A DNA stretch of 9,506 nt from Candidatus Latescibacterota bacterium (GTDB lineage: Bacteria > Krumholzibacteriota > Krumholzibacteriia > Krumholzibacteriales > WJIX01): positions 1-9,506 of the forward strand of contig DAOWMJ010000067.1 in NCBI GenBank assembly GCA_030643145.1, in the 5' to 3' direction. Below, piece after piece: positions 5,914 through 9,506 of this stretch. A program made the translations under genes and the position numbers. Under the pieces are notes generated by a model, which searched no databases, was not told the DNA's origin, and worked only from the letters and a program-made list of their open reading frames with translations. Every line of letters starts with the position of its first letter. The first letter of the stretch is position 1.

Positions 5914-7290
5914 ATGGAAAGCATAAGTCATAAAATGGCAAGATTCGCCCTGAATCTAAAGTACACTGATATACCTGCCGAGGCGGTCAAGGAAGCTAAA
6001 CGGTTCATGCTGGATAGCATCGGATGTGGACTGGCCGCAATGAAAAACGAGGATATGCGGCAGGCGTTTGATTATATCAAGAAACTTGGGGGCGCTAAGC
6101 AGGCAAGGATCATGGGACATGGGCATTTTACAAATATGCCAAACGCTACTCTGATGAACTCTTTGCTTATCAGGGGAATGGATTACAACGATATTTACTG
6201 GGAACAGGACCCATCCCACCCTTCGGATATTATTCCCGCGGCTCTGAGCCCTGGAGAATACCAGGGATGTTCCGGCAAGGAACTTTTAGAAGGTATTCTG
6301 ATAGCGTATGAACTGGAGATGCGGATGTGTCTTGCCGCTCATCCGGGAGTTCGGGAGGTGGGCTGGCATCACGCGACATTAACACAGTTTGTCAGTCCTG
6401 TAGTAGCGGGTAAGATGCTCGGCTTAAGTGAAGAAAAAATCGTAGCGGCAATCGGTATCAGCGGTTCATCACATTCCACATTCGGAGGTGTAGTAGCCGG
6501 CGACCTGACTAACATGAAAAACACCGCGGATCCTATGGCGGTGGAAGCCGGCGTCAGGGCCGCAATGCTGGCAGAAACAGGATTTTCCGGACCTGTAAAG
6601 GTTTTTGAAGGAAAAGAAGCGCTTTTTGAAGTAATCAGTAATGTGGAATGGAAGAATGATATTCTTACAGACGGGCTCGGCGAAAAGTTCCTCATAACAG
6701 ACTGTGAGTACAAGGCATTTCCAACGGAAGCACTGACACACCAGCCTGTCACGGCAACGCTCGAACTCATGGCAAACCATAAGATAGAACCAAAGAATGT
6801 TGAGAAAATTTTGATTGAGACCACCGCAAGGGGAGCTGATATCCTCTCCGACCCGAGCAAGTACAAACCCAAGACAAAGGAAACAGCGGACCACTCCCTT
6901 CCATATTGTATCGCTGTAGCCGTCGCGAAGGGAAATGTTCTCCCCTCTGACTTTGAGACGGAAGCATTGAAGGATCCGCTTGTTCTTGAAACAATTGATA
7001 AAATAGAGGTTATCGCCAACGAAGAAATAGACTCGCTCTTTCCCAGGGTCAAGCGCGCAATTTGTATAATTACAACGAGTGATGGAAAAGAGTACAAAAA
7101 GCAGGTGGATCACGCTAAGGGGAGCAAACAGAATCCTCTCTCAGACAAAGAGGTAATTTCGAAGTTCAGAGCAAACGCGTCTGAGGCTCTCTCTGATAAG
7201 AGAATGGATGAGCTCGTAAAGGCTACATTCGACCTTGAGAATTTCTCGGATATTGGAGGCTATATCGATCTTCTTATTGCTGATAAATAG
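5914..7290 (+). CDS. MmgE/PrpD family protein (2-methylcitrate dehydratase / cis-aconitate decarboxylase-like)
   Basis: This family dehydrates or decarboxylates tricarboxylic acids; members include 2-methylcitrate dehydratase (PrpD) of propionate breakdown and cis-aconitate decarboxylase. The 458-residue length is normal and the whole frame is intact. Family marks in order: a helical N-terminus with LDSIGCGLA (33-41); GMDYNDIYWEQDPSHPSD (88-105), with Asp90, Asp93 and His102 where the family has active-site Asp and His; GWHHAT (150-155); Lys202 in NMKNTADP; KAFPTE (267-272); and TADHSLPY (324-331), the conserved late motif. The start is set by GGAGG 6 nt before the ATG, a strong ribosome-binding site. 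No prpB or prpC is next to it, so a methylcitrate-cycle role is unproven and the substrate is open. It is followed 45 bp later by fbp on the same strand, probably one transcript. Confidence 0.9.
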   Translation: MESISHKMARFALNLKYTDIPAEAVKEAKRFMLDSIGCGLAAMKNEDMRQAFDYIKKLGGAKQARIMGHGHFTNMPNATLMNSLLIRGMDYNDIYWEQDPSHPSDIIPAALSPGEYQGCSGKELLEGILIAYELEMRMCLAAHPGVREVGWHHATLTQFVSPVVAGKMLGLSEEKIVAAIGISGSSHSTFGGVVAGDLTNMKNTADPMAVEAGVRAAMLAETGFSGPVKVFEGKEALFEVISNVEWKNDILTDGLGEKFLITDCEYKAFPTEALTHQPVTATLELMANHKIEPKNVEKILIETTARGADILSDPSKYKPKTKETADHSLPYCIAVAVAKGNVLPSDFETEALKDPLVLETIDKIEVIANEEIDSLFPRVKRAICIITTSDGKEYKKQVDHAKGSKQNPLSDKEVISKFRANASEALSDKRMDELVKATFDLENFSDIGGYIDLLIADK

Positions 7291-7335
7291 AAAAAGGTTA
7301 GGCTCGATTTCCTGCAACAGGGAGAGGACCCAATT

Positions 7336-8331
7336 ATGAAACTGAAACAGACGTTCAGTGATTTCATGCTCCACCACCAGGAAGGTCACAAACGGAGCTA
7401 CAACTTTCTTGTGCTCCTCGAAGCAATTCAGACCGCCGCCAAATATATACAGTACTTCTATAAAACTGGTTCATTAAAGAACCTTATGGGCGAAACGGGA
7501 ATCACTAATGTCCAGGGAGAAAACGTGATGGAGATGGATGATATCGCCAACGCGATCGTCATCCACTACCTTCGGCGCTCAAACCAGGTAATCTATGCCA
7601 TCACAGAAGAAGAGGCGGATCCGGTGCTGCTCAATGAAGACGGGGGCCGCTACTTTCTCTATTTCGATCCGCTTGACGGATCGAGTAACATCAAACATAA
7701 CCTTCCCGTCGGTTTCATGTTCGCAGTCGCCAAACGGAACCTGAAAGGACCCGAGGATGGCCACCTGCGCAAGGGATCCGAACTCCGCGCGGCGGGGATT
7801 TTCCTCATCCCGACAGGCGTCTTTACACTCGCTCTTGCCGATACCGGCGTTTTCCGTTTTCACCAGGACGAAACAATGACCTATGTCATACCAGAAAACG
7901 CAGACCCGCTGCTCATTCCCGAAAACCCGAAGAGCTGGGAACTCTCCTTTAATGCTTCCAACCGAAAAACCTTCTCCACGAAAGTTCAGAACTGGATTGA
8001 AAAACATGAATCGAAACACTCCTTCCGCTATATCGGAGCGCTGGCGGGCGACTTTCATCGTCTCCTCTCGAACGGCGGGATGTTCATGTACCCTGCTATC
8101 GTCAACCATCCAAAGCCTGGAAAGAACCGGCCCCAGGGCAAACTACGCCTTCTATACGAAGCGAATGTCGCCGCATTTATCGCCAGGGAAGCCGGAGGAA
8201 TGGCGATTGACGAAAACGGAAACGATATTCTGCAGATTAAGCCCGAATCTCCTCACCAACGCACAGCCCTCTATGTCGGATCCCGGCCGCTTGTCAAAAA
8301 GATACAGAAACGGTTGCGGGAAAAGGAATAA
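7336..8331 (+). CDS. fbp: Fructose-1,6-bisphosphatase, class I
   Basis: The enzyme hydrolyses fructose-1,6-bisphosphate to fructose-6-phosphate, the committed late step of gluconeogenesis in the cytoplasm. Length is 331 residues, as usual. Catalytic and metal residues are intact: NVQGE (58-62), Glu91-93, and the signature DPLDGSSNI (111-119). Substrate-site residues match too: Arg231-Tyr232 in RYIG, Tyr252, and Lys269 in GKLRLLYE. A few extra residues lie at about 259-266, just before that lysine, relative to E. coli and pig enzymes. The AMP-binding loop (TGELT in E. coli) aligns with SYNFL here, so AMP inhibition may be lost. GGAGAGG lies 8 nt before the ATG. Arginine codons are almost all CGN (17 of 18), unlike the redox operon, which favours AGA. 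Classes II-V are excluded by the motif set. Confidence 0.95.
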   Translation: MKLKQTFSDFMLHHQEGHKRSYNFLVLLEAIQTAAKYIQYFYKTGSLKNLMGETGITNVQGENVMEMDDIANAIVIHYLRRSNQVIYAITEEEADPVLLNEDGGRYFLYFDPLDGSSNIKHNLPVGFMFAVAKRNLKGPEDGHLRKGSELRAAGIFLIPTGVFTLALADTGVFRFHQDETMTYVIPENADPLLIPENPKSWELSFNASNRKTFSTKVQNWIEKHESKHSFRYIGALAGDFHRLLSNGGMFMYPAIVNHPKPGKNRPQGKLRLLYEANVAAFIAREAGGMAIDENGNDILQIKPESPHQRTALYVGSRPLVKKIQKRLREKE

Positions 8332-8360
8332 TTTTTTCCCAGTGTATAACTGAGAAAAAA
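8332..8360. terminator. Stem-loop directly after fbp, possible terminator
   Basis: Arms 8332-8343 and 8349-8360 form a 12-bp stem with one C-A mismatch around a 5-nt loop (GTATA), beginning at the base after the fbp stop. The order is T-run, hairpin, A-run, which is the reverse of a canonical intrinsic terminator. It may therefore protect the 3' end of the mRNA or act weakly. Confidence 0.3.
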
Positions 8361-8709
8361 CGGCAATTTGATTTTTACAATATACCTGTTAATTTCACAG
8401 CGTAACTATTCCTGTAATATTTGATCAGATAATACCGATTCTATTGAACCAATAAGAACACAAAGACTCGGTAAATTGTACTGTATGGGACAATATTCCC
8501 CGTGGGTCACACTTAATGACATTTGTTATAAAGCTCTAACTACCTTAATAACATTCAGATATAAGAGAATATATAAATATCCTGTTTTCGGCATCTATCT
8601 CGCATTGTAATAGAAGCAAAAGCATTGTAAAGCAGCTATTTAAAATTGTGTGACACCGGTACTAAACTAAATCAGCCAGAGAAATTATGGATAAATGAAA
8701 GGAGAAAAA
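8332..8709. other. AT-rich intergenic region upstream of the lipoprotein gene
   Basis: This 378-bp region between fbp and the lipoprotein start is dense in stops, and I find no supportable gene, tRNA or conserved RNA fold in it. It contains the stem-loop at 8332-8360 and a direct repeat GCATTGTAA at 8602-8610 and 8622-8630. No convincing promoter was found for the lipoprotein, though one is expected here. Confidence 0.55.
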
Positions 8710-9506
8710 ATGAAAAGGGCACTTTTTTCATTACTAGTGGTAATCTTTTTCTTCGCCGCCGGCTGCGACAGCGGCAGTGACAATCCGGCTACACCTGCTT
8801 CCATCGAACAGAATGAAAATATTGTTGATCTTGATTCACCAACCGGGGGATTTACACTTTCGGATGAAAGCCCGGCGTTCGGAGAATCGGAGCTTTATAC
8901 CTATTCGAGTAAGGAACCCGTATATAACGATGCACTCGAGAATGACCCTGAAATTGTAAGATTGAGGGAACGCCAAGGAATAAAGAAATTCCGTCTTCGC
9001 GCTATATGGGGACATCTTGTAAGAAGTTATCAGGACAGCGCTGCCGCTGACTGCTGCGGCCTCGACTGGTCTGGGAGTATGACTTTCAACAATGGAGTTA
9101 TAATAATTGAAAAACTTATTGCCTTTGACCCTGAAGACTATATCACAAGAAAAACCAAATCAACAATCGAATGGGTCTCTTATACATGTCCGCATATCGA
9201 CGGGATCCAGGTCCGGTTGATCGCGCCTCCTTCTTCCTTCAAGCCGGATTCACTCAAGGCTGACAGCACTGAAACCTGCGAACCGGTGCTTACAATCAAG
9301 ACAGGCCCGTTTACAAGATCCTTTACCTTAAAAGAGCTTGAGACCCTTCAACTCATGGAACCGGTAGACAGGTGCGGCAACGGCATTTCAATCAACAGCC
9401 AAATCCTTCCTATAGGCTGCCCGCCCGGATTCCTCTTCGGAAAATGGAAAAGTGTTGAGCCTGATACAACCGCACTTGATTCAACCGTCTCGTCTCCCGA
9501 TACAAC
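8710..9506 (+). CDS. Cysteine-containing lipoprotein of unknown function, partial (C-terminus beyond right edge)
   Basis: The open frame covers 265 codons and continues past the window. The start follows AAAGGAG with 5 nt spacing. Residues 1-19 are a type II signal peptide: MKR, a hydrophobic core (LFSLLVVIFFF), then lipobox AAGC with Cys19 as the lipidated residue. The mature protein is exported and membrane-anchored. Asp20 at +2 would mean inner-membrane retention in E. coli, but that rule is not general. A flexible linker (20-45) leads to GGFTLSDESPAFGESEL (46-62). A folded region with IWGHLVRSYQ, DCCGLDWSGSMTF (114-126), IEWVSYTCPHIDG (153-165) and FTRSFTLKEL (201-210) follows. Six more cysteines (115, 116, 160, 190, 222, 237) suggest disulfides or metal binding. 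The last visible stretch is Ser/Thr/Asp/Pro-rich. I do not recognise a named family; the motif set vaguely recalls uncharacterised lipoproteins of candidate phyla, which I cannot confirm. Confidence 0.85.
   Translation, partial: MKRALFSLLVVIFFFAAGCDSGSDNPATPASIEQNENIVDLDSPTGGFTLSDESPAFGESELYTYSSKEPVYNDALENDPEIVRLRERQGIKKFRLRAIWGHLVRSYQDSAAADCCGLDWSGSMTFNNGVIIIEKLIAFDPEDYITRKTKSTIEWVSYTCPHIDGIQVRLIAPPSSFKPDSLKADSTETCEPVLTIKTGPFTRSFTLKELETLQLMEPVDRCGNGISINSQILPIGCPPGFLFGKWKSVEPDTTALDSTVSSPDT

Noticed and set aside
6369..7113. Long minus-strand frames (242 and 214 codons)
   Set aside because: They are antisense to the MmgE/PrpD gene, overlap each other, and have Ser-rich or Cys/Phe-rich shadow compositions without motifs.
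7579..8109. 176-codon minus-strand frame
   Set aside because: It is antisense to the FBPase catalytic core; no family features.
7883..8353. 156-codon plus-strand frame
   Set aside because: It overlaps fbp in another frame and mirrors fbp codon bias; composition is rich in Arg, Ser and Pro as expected for a shadow.
8332..8709. tRNA, riboswitch or CRISPR in the large gap
   Set aside because: No cloverleaf, no conserved aptamer sequence and no regular repeat-spacer array could be seen.
8777..8959. 60-codon plus-strand frame
   Set aside because: It is out of frame within the lipoprotein gene, which has a signal peptide, lipobox and ribosome-binding site.

Overview
The window looks like chromosomal DNA from an anaerobic or facultatively anaerobic Gram-negative bacterium, probably an uncultured lineage. 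The evidence is a heterodisulfide-reductase-type redox operon, a lipoprotein of unknown family, moderate GC by eye and clear Shine-Dalgarno sequences. Those ribosome-binding sites argue mildly against classical Bacteroidota. The phylum cannot be fixed from the sequence alone. I see no mobile element, CRISPR array, tRNA or rRNA.

Left half (1-5549, minus strand, transcribed right to left): a five-gene set in the order hdrC, hdrB, hdrA, a FrdB/SdhB-like iron-sulfur protein, and a FrdA/SdhA-like flavoprotein cut by the left edge. hdrB and hdrA overlap by ATGA; the other gaps are 11, 104 and 30 bp. All cluster-binding cysteine motifs of HdrC, HdrB (both CCG modules) and HdrA (inserted and C-terminal ferredoxin domains, FAD fold) are intact. 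No hydrogenase, formate dehydrogenase, MvhD or Flx gene is visible, nor a membrane anchor such as SdhC/D. The likely reading is a soluble complex joining a flavin-based electron-bifurcating (or confurcating) Hdr core to a fumarate/succinate-type flavoenzyme, related in logic to the thiol:fumarate reductase of methanogens. This is the most interesting part of the window.

Centre (5550-5913): a 364-bp divergent control region. It has two sigma70-like promoter candidates facing hdrC and three short palindromic elements.

Right half (5914-9506, plus strand): an MmgE/PrpD-family protein, then class I fructose-1,6-bisphosphatase 45 bp downstream. A 378-bp AT-rich gap follows, then the start of a cysteine-containing lipoprotein that runs off the right edge. 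The FBPase keeps its catalytic residues, but the AMP-binding loop of the regulated enzymes is not conserved, and its arginine codon use differs sharply from the redox operon.

A possible common theme is carbon flow through C3/C4 acids: PrpD-type enzymes act on tricarboxylic acids in pathways that yield succinate and pyruvate, the Frd-like enzyme would interconvert succinate and fumarate, and FBPase serves gluconeogenesis. This link is inference only.
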